A stretch of DNA of 64,000 nucleotides. Origin: Sphingopyxis lindanitolerans (lineage in GTDB: Bacteria; Pseudomonadota; Alphaproteobacteria; Sphingomonadales; Sphingomonadaceae). The translations under genes and the position numbers were made by a program. The stretch's first letter is position 1. Each line of letters starts with the position of its first letter. The DNA lies in NCBI RefSeq assembly GCF_002993885.1, contig NZ_CM009578.1, positions 62,001-126,000 on the forward strand, given 5' to 3'. Under the pieces are notes generated by a model. It saw only the letters and a program-made list of their open reading frames with translations. It did no database searches and was not told where the DNA came from. Below, piece after piece: positions 1 through 7,055 of this stretch.

Positions 1-39
1 GACGCTGCCATCGCCAAGGCGACGGGCGGTGCCGCATGA
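1..39 (+). CDS. C-terminal tail of a phage-region gene (truncated by window)
   Basis: The first reading frame is open from the window edge to a TGA at 37-39, giving only DAAIAKATGGAA. The TGA overlaps the ATG of the next small ORF, the same stop/start coupling seen throughout this cluster. Too little is visible to name a product. Confidence 0.35.
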   Translation, partial: DAAIAKATGGAA

Positions 40-209
40 CCGTCGCCCTCCGCCTCCGCGAGATCGAGGAAGCCCACGCCGATGACGCTTTCCTCGCCAT
101 GTCGAAGTTGCGCGACGAGTTCGTGCGGTCGAACAACAACCATGCCGCGTGCCTCGTCGATGAAGCGATCGAGAAGTTGATGGCGGCCCTCCGAAAGATG
201 GGAGCCTAA
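36..209 (+). CDS. Small phage-region protein, 57 aa, function unknown
   Basis: An ATG overlapping the previous stop opens a 57-residue frame beginning MTVALRLREIEEAHADDAF and ending at TAA 207-209. It is charged and predicted mostly helical, with no membrane segment. It fills the space before the next gene exactly, with 2 bp between them, and matches the coupled style of the cluster. I do not recognise the family. The gene is supported by position and coupling rather than homology. Confidence 0.5.
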   Translation: MTVALRLREIEEAHADDAFLAMSKLRDEFVRSNNNHAACLVDEAIEKLMAALRKMGA

Positions 210-211
210 CC

Positions 212-532
212 ATGGACGGCAGCTTCACCACCACCGTCATCTGGCACGACAGCCGGGGCAGCGAATGCGAGGCCGAGGTGCGCGTGACCTATGTCGGGCG
301 CCACGGGTTCCCGGAAACGCGGACCGACCCGGCTGAACCCGCGACGGTCGAAATCACGGACATCGTGCCAATCAACGACGATGCCTGGGCCTACATTCCC
401 GACGACCTTTTCGAGCGCGACGACCTGATCGCGGAATGTTTCGAGGACTGGGACGCCACCTGTGAGGCCGCCGAGGAAGCGCGCGCCGAGGATTACCGCG
501 ACCGCATGAGAGAGGAAGCCGACAATGGATAA
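212..532 (+). CDS. Hypothetical phage protein, 106 aa
   Basis: Acidic soluble protein of 106 residues. The N-terminal half looks like beta strands (TTTVIWHDSRG, AEVRVTYVG) and the C-terminal half is a highly charged helix rich in Glu, Asp and Arg. Its last codons overlap the start of the exonuclease gene by 8 bp, so it is probably co-translated with it. Position directly before a YqaJ exonuclease suggests an accessory role in the phage early or recombination operon, but no function can be assigned. Confidence 0.7.
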   Translation: MDGSFTTTVIWHDSRGSECEAEVRVTYVGRHGFPETRTDPAEPATVEITDIVPINDDAWAYIPDDLFERDDLIAECFEDWDATCEAAEEARAEDYRDRMREEADNG

Positions 533-1310
533 CCCATTCAGCCGGGATTACGTCGCCGCGCCCGTTGACGACCAGCCGGAACCCGCGCGCACGGCAACCC
601 CGGCACCGGGGAAGGGCCGCGTCGTCTATCACCGGGACGTCATCCAAGGCACCGCCGAATGGATGAAGCTGCGGACTGGCATTTTGACGGCGAGCGAAAT
701 GAAGCTGATCCTGACCCCGACACTCAAGGTCGCCAACAACGACAAGGCGCGGGCGCATCTTTGGGAACTGCTCGCCCAGCGGATCACCGGCTTTGTCGAA
801 GAGACATATGAAAGCTGGGACATTCTGCGCGGTCGCGAGGATGAGATCGAGGCCCGGCTGCAATATTCGCAGCACTATGCGCCGGTTGAGGAATGCGGCT
901 TCATTACGAACGACGAATGGGGCTTCACGCTCGGCTATTCGCCCGACGGTCTGGTCGGTGACGACGGCCTGATCGAGTGCAAGTCACGGAAGCAAAAATA
1001 CCAGATCGAGACGATTGTCGAATATGCTTCGAAGAAGCTGATCCCGACCGAGTTCATGCTTCAGCATCAAACCGGGCTTGTCGCGTCCAAGCGCAAGTGG
1101 ATCGACTTCATCAGCTATTCGGGCGGACTGCCCATGTCGACGACCCGCGTTGACCTGATCCCCGAATATGAGGACGCGATACTTTCCGCATCCGAAAAGT
1201 TCGAGGCCGACCTCGCTGACAAGCGAGCGATCTACGACGCGATGATGGCGTCCGGCGCGCGGTTGATCCCCACCGAACGCTCAATCTTTACCACCGGAGA
1301 CCTGAAATGA
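525..1310 (+). CDS. YqaJ-type phage exonuclease (lambda Exo-like recombinase nuclease)
   Basis: Predicted 261-aa nuclease of the PD-(D/E)XK superfamily that resects double-stranded DNA ends for phage single-strand-annealing recombination. Visible motifs fit the YqaJ family: GTAEWMKLRTGILTASE near residues 42-58, then GYSPDGLVG followed by LIECKS around residues 138-153, which carry the metal-binding Asp and the E-x-K pair. A C-terminal helical region follows. It overlaps the genes on both sides by 4-8 bp. The partner annealing protein (RecT or ERF type) is not obvious; the next gene is the positional candidate. Family call is confident; activity is inferred. Confidence 0.85.
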   Translation: MDNPFSRDYVAAPVDDQPEPARTATPAPGKGRVVYHRDVIQGTAEWMKLRTGILTASEMKLILTPTLKVANNDKARAHLWELLAQRITGFVEETYESWDILRGREDEIEARLQYSQHYAPVEECGFITNDEWGFTLGYSPDGLVGDDGLIECKSRKQKYQIETIVEYASKKLIPTEFMLQHQTGLVASKRKWIDFISYSGGLPMSTTRVDLIPEYEDAILSASEKFEADLADKRAIYDAMMASGARLIPTERSIFTTGDLK

Positions 1311-2191
1311 CGGGCGACCTCGCCTCGACCATTGTTCCCAAGTCGGACCAGCTCAATGCCGATGACCTGATCGCCGGCCCGATCACCATTACGGTTCGCG
1401 ACGCCTATGTCCGCAAGGGCGAGGATCAGCCGTGCTACATCTTCTACGAAGGCGACAACGGGAAGCCGTACAAGCCCAACAAGGGGCAGCGGCGGCTGCT
1501 GATGCTCGTTTGGAAGACCGACGAGAGCAAAGACTTCATCGGTCGGTCGATGACGCTTTTCCGCAATCCCGACGTCCTTTGGGCGGGGAAGCCAGAAGGC
1601 GGCATTCAGGTCAGCCACGTCTCGCATATCACCGAGGCACAGACGCATATGATCACGGTCCGCCGCGGACTGCGCGTTGCCATGACGGTGAAGCCGCTCG
1701 CGATCGACAACCAGCGCGGCGACAACGGCGCGCGCGAGGTTGCCGACGACCTGATCCGCCGCGCAGAGGCCGCGCCCGACGTCGAGGCACTGGCTGCGCT
1801 GGCGGAGGTGCCAGGCATCATCAAGCGCCGCGAATGGCTGCGCGACACCGACCCCGCGCTTTACGACAAGGTGGGCGAGGCGTTCGAGGCCCGCGAGCGC
1901 GAATTGACGCCCGCCGACACCGCCACCCCCGACAACCCGACCGCAGCGGAAGGCCCGGCAGACGATGACCGGGGCGACCAGTTCGACGGGACCGACGAAG
2001 CCCCTGCATGGCGCAAGGCGGTTGACGATCACCTCGATGCGATCCGCGCGGCAGAAACTGTTCTCGACCTCAAGTCCGCGATCAACCGCTTTGAACAACA
2101 TCGCGAGTTTCTGAGCGCCGATGCGCTGGCCGAGGTCGAGGCCGCCGAAAATGACCGGGCCGGACGGCTTAACCCGCTGGCTGGCGGCTGA
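1307..2191 (+). CDS. Phage protein of unknown function downstream of YqaJ exonuclease
   Basis: 294-aa protein starting at an ATG that overlaps the exonuclease stop (ATGA). Residues about 15-130 form a conserved-looking globular domain (DLIAGPITITVRDAYV, FYEGDNGKPYKPNKGQRR, GRSMTLFRNPDVLWAGK, GGIQVSHVSHI) of a type I recall beside phage exonucleases in proteobacterial prophages. The rest is acidic and low in complexity (TPADTATPDNPTAAEG) with helical ends. Its place suggests a DNA-binding or annealing partner of the nuclease, but this is inference; no RecT, ERF or SSB signature is visible. Confidence 0.75.
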   Translation: MTGDLASTIVPKSDQLNADDLIAGPITITVRDAYVRKGEDQPCYIFYEGDNGKPYKPNKGQRRLLMLVWKTDESKDFIGRSMTLFRNPDVLWAGKPEGGIQVSHVSHITEAQTHMITVRRGLRVAMTVKPLAIDNQRGDNGAREVADDLIRRAEAAPDVEALAALAEVPGIIKRREWLRDTDPALYDKVGEAFEARERELTPADTATPDNPTAAEGPADDDRGDQFDGTDEAPAWRKAVDDHLDAIRAAETVLDLKSAINRFEQHREFLSADALAEVEAAENDRAGRLNPLAGG

Positions 2192-2211
2192 ATTTTAGAA
2201 GGAGAATGGAC

Positions 2212-2622
2212 ATGAAGTTTGAAGTCGACGAGAAGTTGGTCGAACCGATCATTCGGGACCAGATTGCCACGGCGGTCATCGCTCAAATCGGTGATCCTAC
2301 GGCGCTGATCCGGCACTGCATCGAGCAGACCTTGAAGCAAAAGGTCAGCTCAAACGGCACGATCTCGACATACAGCAGCGAGAATAAGTTCGACTTCATC
2401 GAAGTCCTTTCGGCCAACGCCATCCGCGCCGCTGCGAAGGCCGCTGTCGAGAAGATCGCTCAGGACGCCGCCCCGCAGATTGAGGCGGAAATATCCCGCC
2501 AGATCAAAGCCGCGCCGAAGAAGACCGCCGCCGCGATCATGGCCGGCTTCATGGGCCTCGCCGGTCAGCCCAACAATTACCGGCTCACCGCCAACTTTGC
2601 CTTTCAAGCAACGGAGAACTGA
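2212..2622 (+). CDS. Hypothetical phage-region protein, 136 aa
   Basis: Soluble helical protein beginning MKFEVDEKLVEPIIRDQI. An ATG lies six bases upstream at 2206, but it sits only one base after the GGAG at 2201-2204. The ATG at 2212 is seven bases from that Shine-Dalgarno sequence and is the better start. The middle is Ala-rich and helical (ANAIRAAAKAAVEKIAQDA); the C-terminus has a Gly/Met patch (IMAGFMGLAGQP). No known domain is recognised. It lies in the early-type phage cluster after a 20-bp gap. Confidence 0.65.
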   Translation: MKFEVDEKLVEPIIRDQIATAVIAQIGDPTALIRHCIEQTLKQKVSSNGTISTYSSENKFDFIEVLSANAIRAAAKAAVEKIAQDAAPQIEAEISRQIKAAPKKTAAAIMAGFMGLAGQPNNYRLTANFAFQATEN

Positions 2623-2623
2623 C

Positions 2624-2971
2624 ATGGGATTTCTATCGATGATCGGCGCGGTGTCCGCCGAAGAGCACGCGAAGCTGGACACGAAATTCAAGACGGCGAT
2701 CAAGGATTTGGCCGCCCGAGATGATGAACTCGACAGCGCAGAAAAGCGCATCGAGGGGCTGCTCCGCGATGCCACGGTCCGCGCGAAATGGAACAAGGAT
2801 GTCACCGACCGGCTCGCAAAGGCCGAAGTCGAGATTGCCGCCCTCAAGCCCGACGCCGAAGCCATGCGGGCGAAGCGGCAGGCGGACATCATCCGTCGCC
2901 AGAAGAACCGCGACGACGCCAAGGCCGGGAAGGTGCGGGCCGCTGTCGTGGCGAAGAAGGCGGCGCGCTGA
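2624..2971 (+). CDS. Hypothetical coiled-coil phage protein, 115 aa
   Basis: The start is the ATG at 2624, one base after the previous stop, with a CGGAGA ribosome site at about 2612. An upstream in-frame extension would overlap the preceding gene and is not credible. The product begins MGFLSMIGAVSAEEHAKLDT and is almost entirely charged heptad-like helix (DDELDSAEKRIEGLLRD), with a basic Lys/Arg/Ala tail. This looks like a small coiled-coil scaffold or DNA-contacting protein; function unknown. Confidence 0.6.
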   Translation: MGFLSMIGAVSAEEHAKLDTKFKTAIKDLAARDDELDSAEKRIEGLLRDATVRAKWNKDVTDRLAKAEVEIAALKPDAEAMRAKRQADIIRRQKNRDDAKAGKVRAAVVAKKAAR

Positions 2972-3177
2972 TGGCCCTCTATGCAGTCCGCAACAAGGCG
3001 ACCGAATCCATCCGGCTCGTCGATGCGCCCACCAATGCGGCGGCGCTCCGTCATGTAGCTGGCGATGAATTCGCCGTGACGATCCCGAAGTCTCGCGAGG
3101 TGGCCAAACTGGTCGCTGATGGGGTGAAGGTCGAGGACTATGGCGAGCAGCCGGAAGCCGGGGAGGGGGAAGGCTGA
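2971..3177 (+). CDS. Hypothetical phage protein, 68 aa
   Basis: The ATG shares its A with the preceding TGA (TGATG). The frame begins MALYAVRNKATESIRLVDA and ends with an acidic GEQPEAGEGEG tail. The pattern (IRLVDAPTNAAALRHVAGDEF) resembles small phage proteins sometimes found with recombination genes, but no function is known to me. The stop is again fused to the next start. Confidence 0.6.
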   Translation: MALYAVRNKATESIRLVDAPTNAAALRHVAGDEFAVTIPKSREVAKLVADGVKVEDYGEQPEAGEGEG

Positions 3178-3389
3178 TGGCGTCCGATCCGTTCTATGTC
3201 GTCTGGAACCCCAAGGGGCCGCACTCGCCGCGCGAACGCCATAGCGCAATGCACTTGGCGGAAGCCGAGGCTGAGCGGCTGGCAGTCCAGAACCCCGGTC
3301 AAGACTTCTACGTCCTTGCGACAGTCAGCCGGACGCGGACGACGCGGCCGATCGAGGTCGAGCGGTTCGACCCGGACATTCCATTCTGA
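3177..3389 (+). CDS. Hypothetical phage protein, 70 aa
   Basis: Small soluble protein beginning MASDPFYVVWNPKGPHSPRE. The start overlaps the previous stop by one base and the stop overlaps the next start by one base. It contains an aromatic FYVVWNP opening, a helix (HLAEAEAERLAVQN) and a beta strand (DFYVLATVSRT), so it may be a compact alpha-beta fold. Not recognised; assigned as a gene because of perfect coupling in the cluster. Confidence 0.6.
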   Translation: MASDPFYVVWNPKGPHSPRERHSAMHLAEAEAERLAVQNPGQDFYVLATVSRTRTTRPIEVERFDPDIPF

Positions 3390-3736
3390 TGCGCGTCGAC
3401 ACCCGCCCTCGCATCCGCAACGCCGGTCGCCCGGCAGAGAAGTCCGCACCGGCCTTCCTGCAATGGGTCCGGTCCCGCCGCTGCATCCTCGAAAAGACCG
3501 GGGCTTGCAGCGGCAAGGTGAGGGCGTGTCACGTCGATTACGCGGGCGACAAGGGCATGGGGACCAAGGTCAGCGACCGGCACTCGTTCCCTGCCTGTGA
3601 CGGCCACCACGACGAGCAGCACCGCATCGGCTGGCGAACCTTCGAAGCGAAATACCGAATCATCTGCCTCGACCTGGCTGCGCAGTTTTGGCGCGCATGG
3701 CCCGGACGATTGGCATGGGAAAGGAAGCATGACTGA
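3389..3736 (+). CDS. HNH-like phage protein (DUF968/Ref-like)
   Basis: 115-aa basic protein. After an Arg-rich N-terminus it has a Cys/His-rich core: CILEKTGACSG, then ACHVDYAG, then DRHSFPACDGHHDEQHRIGW. The order C-H ... D-R-x-x-P-x-C-x-x-H-H-x-x-x-H resembles the HNH fold of phage DUF968 and Ref-type nucleases, which handle branched or RecA-bound DNA. The metal and catalytic His residues are present, so it is probably intact. Start is coupled to the previous stop. Family assignment is by motif pattern only. Confidence 0.65.
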   Translation: MRVDTRPRIRNAGRPAEKSAPAFLQWVRSRRCILEKTGACSGKVRACHVDYAGDKGMGTKVSDRHSFPACDGHHDEQHRIGWRTFEAKYRIICLDLAAQFWRAWPGRLAWERKHD

Positions 3737-3996
3737 TGTGCGTCACCAAAGTCACGGCCTTTGAACACGCCGGAAAGCTGTTCACGACCGAAGAGGACGC
3801 GCTGAAAGCCGCCCTCAAGGACATCGCCGAGAAGCTCATGAAGGAGCATAGCGCCGCGCTTCATACGGGGCTGCTGGCGCATAGTGATCAGCTTCGGTCG
3901 GTGCTGGCGGCGCTTGACGTGATCGAGCGGGCGAAGCCGGTTGCTGCGGAACCGGTCGCGGCTTTCGTCGACGAGGCTGTGAGGGAAGCGGCGTGA
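3736..3996 (+). CDS. Hypothetical phage-region protein, 86 aa
   Basis: Small helical protein beginning MCVTKVTAFEHAGKLFTTEE. The start shares one base with the preceding TGA. A short beta hairpin around residues 4-17 is followed by long amphipathic helices with many Ala and Lys. No domain recognised. It directly precedes the excisionase-like gene and is coupled to it by TGATG. Confidence 0.6.
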   Translation: MCVTKVTAFEHAGKLFTTEEDALKAALKDIAEKLMKEHSAALHTGLLAHSDQLRSVLAALDVIERAKPVAAEPVAAFVDEAVREAA

Positions 3997-4385
3997 TGGG
4001 CATCCACAGCCATATCCTGCCAGAGCATGACGTCCGGCCCTATTCGATCGCCCAATTGGCCGACCGCTGGGGATGCAGTGACAGCATGATCCGCAAACTT
4101 GTCAATCAGGGCGAGTTGCAAACATTTCGGATCGGTGCGCTTATTCGCGTCAGTGCAGCCGAAGTGGAGAGGTATGAGAAATGTCCAGCGGAACCGAGCC
4201 CTATTCCGTCCAGCGATTCCGGGGAGGGTTCGCCCTCGTCTGGCGAGAGCCCCCAGAAGTCGACCCCGAGCAAAAGCGCCGCCGTCGTCAACTCGCCGCG
4301 CAAGATAGGGCGAGCGCCGAATCGGAAGCGCGCACCATCTGGGAAGGGGCCGACGATAGTCCGTGGACCGTGGAACGGATCATGA
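3996..4385 (+). CDS. Excisionase-like HTH DNA-binding protein
   Basis: Residues about 15-60 form a helix-turn-helix of the excisionase/AlpA (MerR-like wing) type: YSIAQLADRWGCSDSMIRK, then LVNQGELQTFRIGALIRV and a capping helix SAAEVERYE. Such proteins bend attachment-site DNA and steer integrases toward excision. The start at 3996 gives the TGATG overlap used throughout the cluster; a GTG one codon earlier is possible. After about residue 64 the protein becomes Ser/Pro/Lys-rich and low in complexity. That stretch overlaps the integrase gene by 205 bp in another frame, so the functional part is probably only the N-terminal half. Confidence 0.75.
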   Translation: MGIHSHILPEHDVRPYSIAQLADRWGCSDSMIRKLVNQGELQTFRIGALIRVSAAEVERYEKCPAEPSPIPSSDSGEGSPSSGESPQKSTPSKSAAVVNSPRKIGRAPNRKRAPSGKGPTIVRGPWNGS

Positions 4386-5197
4386 CCGGCTATATGGCAT
4401 CTATCGCGCACAAGCCGTCGCACGGTCGAACGCAGGACGCATGGAAGGCAATGAAGCCCTTCTGGCAGAACGTGGACCCGGCGATGATCGACGAGCCGAT
4501 GTGCCGCGAGTATCGCCGAACCCGCAAGGTCGAGGATGCCACTGCGCGGCTCGAACTGATGAAGCTTTCGACGGCGCTCAATTGGGCGATGAAGGCGCCG
4601 CACAAGCATATCACCGAGCGCGGAACCGTCTGGCTCCCGCCGAAGTCGGAGCGCAAGACGCGGCACCTGACCCGGAAGGAATTCGACCGGCTGCACGACG
4701 GCATGATCGCGCCTCACGCCAAACTCTATGCGCTGATCGGGCTGTTCACCTGCGCCCGGCCCGGTGCGATCCTCGACCTGACATGGGATCGAGTCGACTT
4801 CATGCGCAGCCAGATCGACCTCAACCCCGTCGGACGAACGCAAACCGCCAAGCGCCGGCCAGTCGTGCCAATCGGGGATCGGCTGCTGACTGCCATGCAG
4901 GAAGCCTATGCCGCGCGGACCTCGATCTATGTCGTCGAGCGGGCAGGGAAGCAGGTCGGCAACATCAAAAAGGCGTTCCAGGCGGCGTCCGAAAGGAGCG
5001 GTGTCCACGCAACGCCTTACACGCTGCGCCATACGGGCGCGGTCTGGGCCGCTGAAGCTGGGGTGCCGATGTCAGAATTGGCGCAAATGCTGGGGCACGA
5101 CGACGACCGAACGACGCAACAGCATTATGCTCGATATTCGCCGGGCTATCTGAAGCGCGTTGCCGATGCGATTGAGAAAGGGAGAATTAGCGCATGA
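4181..5197 (+). CDS. Tyrosine-type site-specific integrase
   Basis: 338-aa phage integrase. The N-terminal region ([14 protein letters not shown]) resembles an arm-binding segment, a core-binding domain spans about 60-160, and the catalytic domain covers 165-330. Visible active-site residues are Arg193 ([10 protein letters not shown]), Lys224, Arg283-His284 (YTLRHTG), His306 (LGHDD) and the nucleophile Tyr316 (QQHYARY). The usual His of the HxxR box is Tyr280 here. The gene points toward tRNA-Pro and ends 56 bp from its 3' end, the normal arrangement for an element inserted in that tRNA. The ATG start lies inside the excisionase-like frame, but the encoded N-terminus looks genuine. Confidence 0.92.
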   Translation: MSSGTEPYSVQRFRGGFALVWREPPEVDPEQKRRRRQLAAQDRASAESEARTIWEGADDSPWTVERIMTGYMASIAHKPSHGRTQDAWKAMKPFWQNVDPAMIDEPMCREYRRTRKVEDATARLELMKLSTALNWAMKAPHKHITERGTVWLPPKSERKTRHLTRKEFDRLHDGMIAPHAKLYALIGLFTCARPGAILDLTWDRVDFMRSQIDLNPVGRTQTAKRRPVVPIGDRLLTAMQEAYAARTSIYVVERAGKQVGNIKKAFQAASERSGVHATPYTLRHTGAVWAAEAGVPMSELAQMLGHDDDRTTQQHYARYSPGYLKRVADAIEKGRISA

Positions 5198-5253
5198 GGT
5201 TCAACATGAACCGCCAACCCCTGTCTATCTCAAGACAGAATTGGCGGAAAAGC

Positions 5254-5290
5254 TGGTCGGGGAGAGAGGATTCGAACCTCCGGCCCCTGC
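5254..5290. other. Putative attachment site (att) in the 3' half of tRNA-Pro
   Basis: Tyrosine integrases commonly recombine within the T-arm to CCA portion of tRNA genes and restore the gene on insertion. Here the integrase gene runs toward and stops next to the tRNA 3' end, so the crossover should lie in this part. The other copy would be at the far end of the element, to the left of the window, so the direct repeat itself cannot be seen. Confidence 0.4.
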
Positions 5291-5330
5291 CTCCCGAAGA
5301 CAGTGCTCTACCAGGCTGAGCTACTCCCCG
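5254..5330 (-). tRNA. tRNA-Pro (anticodon CGG)
   Basis: A complete 77-nt cloverleaf on the minus strand: acceptor CGGGGAG pairs with CTCCCCG, D-arm GCTC/GAGC, anticodon stem CTGTC/GGCAG with loop TTCGGGA (anticodon CGG, reading CCG), T-arm GGAGG with TTCGAAT loop, discriminator A, and encoded CCA at 5254-5256. The phage-like integrase lies just beyond the 3' end, so this gene is the probable integration target and appears intact. Confidence 0.95.
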
Positions 5331-5445
5331 ACCGATCTTTACGCCGGCGGACCGGCGCGAAGGCAGGGCGGTCCTCTAGACGCGCAATTTGCGAACATCA
5401 AGCGCCAATCGGCTTGGTTGCGACGATTGTGTCAGGGGCTGGATT

Positions 5446-6042
5446 CTAGATCAGCCCGGCGCCGCGAAAGCTGAAATGTCCGCTCTCGACGAAAATCAGA
5501 TGATCCGAAAGGTCGATGCCAAGCAGCCGCAGAAACTGACCGGCTTCTTGCGTGCAGCGAAGGTCGGCGTCGCTCGGCCGGGCGATGCCGGAAGGGTGAT
5601 TGTGCGCCATCAGCACCGTGGCGACGCGCTGGCCGAGCAGGCGGTTCCAGCATGACGGCGTGATCACGCAGCGTCCGGTCGTATCGCCCGCGGCGCTTTC
5701 GAGTCCGGCGAGTCGGCCATAGGCGTCGAAGCCCGCGAGCAGCGCGATCTCGCGATCAGCGAACAGCATCGGGCGGAGCAGATGCCGCGCGATCGCATCC
5801 TCGGCATCGCGGGACACGAAACCGGCGGCCCCCGCGGCGCGCGGCAGCTTGTCGATGGGTTCGAGCAGGATCATCGCATGGGTCATGCGACGCACGGCAT
5901 CGTCGCCCAAGCGGCGATTGGGCCGTATCGGAGCATTGGCGGGCGCCTTTGCCTGCGCCTGGTCGTCGAACCCCTTGTCGCGCCGCGGCGCGCGGCCTAG
6001 CAAAGACGGCGATAGCGAGGAGCGCGTGTTGCCCGATTCCAT
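5446..6042 (-). CDS. Short RadC-family JAB/MPN-domain protein
   Basis: The C-terminal ~120 residues carry the RadC JAB1/MPN metalloprotease-like fold: ATVLMAHNHPSGIARPSDAD holds the H-x-H-x(n)-S-x-x-D zinc-site pattern, followed by LLGIDLSDHLIFVESGHFSF. Full-length RadC is about 225 aa with an N-terminal helix-hairpin-helix; here that part is short or degenerate. The true role of RadC proteins is unresolved. The longest start overlaps the divergent thyA start by 17 bp, so translation may begin at the internal ATG at 5886 (MTHAMILLEP). The gene sits just outside the integrated element. Confidence 0.8.
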   Translation of the reverse strand: MESGNTRSSLSPSLLGRAPRRDKGFDDQAQAKAPANAPIRPNRRLGDDAVRRMTHAMILLEPIDKLPRAAGAAGFVSRDAEDAIARHLLRPMLFADREIALLAGFDAYGRLAGLESAAGDTTGRCVITPSCWNRLLGQRVATVLMAHNHPSGIARPSDADLRCTQEAGQFLRLLGIDLSDHLIFVESGHFSFRGAGLI

Positions 6043-6964
6043 CCATTATGAGCTGCAATATCTCGACCTGATGCGGCGCATCTGGACGGAAGGCGACGAA
6101 CGCGTCGACCGCACCGGGGTCGGCACGCGCTCGCTGTTCGGCGAGACGATGCGATTCTCGCTGAACGACGACGCCATTCCGCTGCTGACGACCAAGCGCG
6201 TCTATTGGAAGACCGCGCTGCGCGAACTTCTCTGGTTCCTGACCGGCGACACCAATATCCGTCCGTTGCTGGCGCAGGGCGTGAAAATCTGGACCGACTG
6301 GCCGCTCGACACCTATCGCAGCGCGACCGGCGACGAGATGAGCGCCGAGGATTTCGAGGCGCGGATCGTCGCCGACGCGGCGTTTGCGGCGAAATGGGGC
6401 GACCTGGGCCCGGTCTACGGCCATCAGTGGGTCAACTGGCCGCGTTACGAGCCGGTGGGCGAGGGGCTGTTTCGGCGCGCCACGCAGGGGCACAACCAGA
6501 TTTCGGCGCTGATCGAGTCGCTCCGGAATAATCCGGGCTCGCGCCGCCATATCTTCACCGGCTGGAATGTCGCCGACCTCGACCGGATGGCGCTGCCGCC
6601 GTGCCACATGACCTATCAATTCCACGTCCGCAGCGACGGCGGGCTGTCGTGCCTGCTGTTTCAGCGGTCGTGCGATCTTGGGCTCGGCTTTGCCTTCAAC
6701 ATCTTTGAGGCGGCGTTGCTGACGCGGATGATCGCGGATCAGTGCGACCTTCACGCGCACGAGGTCGTGTGGACCGGCGGCGATGTGCATCTGTATCTCA
6801 ACCACAGCGAACTGGTCGAGCAGCAATTGCGGCGGGTTCCCGAAGGGGCGCCGAAGCTTCGCATCCTTCGCCGTCCGGCGACGCTTTTCGATTACCGGTT
6901 CGAGGATTTTGCGGTCGAATCCTATGCCCCGCAAGCGCATATTCCGGCGCCCGTCGCGGTCTGA
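6026..6964 (+). CDS. thyA: Thymidylate synthase
   Basis: Makes dTMP from dUMP with methylenetetrahydrofolate. The sequence has the classic DRTGVGTRSLFG and LLTTKRVYWK folate/phosphate regions, WLDP-type WTDWPLD segment, catalytic Cys in LPPCHMTYQFHV, the RSCDLGLGFAFNI dUMP-binding region and GGDVHLYLNH near the C-terminus. At about 312 aa it is longer than E. coli ThyA (264 aa) because of a ~40-aa insertion (YRSATGDEMSAEDFEARI), as is usual for long ThyA forms. No ATG is available: GTG at 6026 or TTG at 6029 follows a GAGGAG site. Confidence 0.96.
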   Translation: MLPDSIHYELQYLDLMRRIWTEGDERVDRTGVGTRSLFGETMRFSLNDDAIPLLTTKRVYWKTALRELLWFLTGDTNIRPLLAQGVKIWTDWPLDTYRSATGDEMSAEDFEARIVADAAFAAKWGDLGPVYGHQWVNWPRYEPVGEGLFRRATQGHNQISALIESLRNNPGSRRHIFTGWNVADLDRMALPPCHMTYQFHVRSDGGLSCLLFQRSCDLGLGFAFNIFEAALLTRMIADQCDLHAHEVVWTGGDVHLYLNHSELVEQQLRRVPEGAPKLRILRRPATLFDYRFEDFAVESYAPQAHIPAPVAV

Positions 6965-6973
6965 GCGCCGCCG

Positions 6974-7009
6974 TTGCATTCATATGGCGACTGAAATAAT
7001 ATGTCGCCA
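6974..7009 (+). promoter_or_regulatory. Predicted bkd promoter with overlapping dyad
   Basis: TTGCAT at 6974-6979 and TAATAT at 6997-7002 are spaced by 17 bp, a good sigma-70-type pair. A dyad, TGGCGAC (6985-6991) and GTCGCCA (7003-7009), spaced by 11 bp, flanks and overlaps the -10 element. It lies 47 bp before the E1 alpha start and could be the operator of a regulator of branched-chain catabolism. No regulator gene is adjacent. The dyad could alternatively be a transcript hairpin after thyA. Confidence 0.5.
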
Positions 7010-7055
7010 CTGCGAAATATAACTAGGCGCTGATTCGCGCCCGGAGGGAGACGAT

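Noticed and set aside
5160..5474. 104-codon plus-strand frame after the integrase
   Set aside because: It runs straight through the tRNA-Pro gene and has no family-like sequence.
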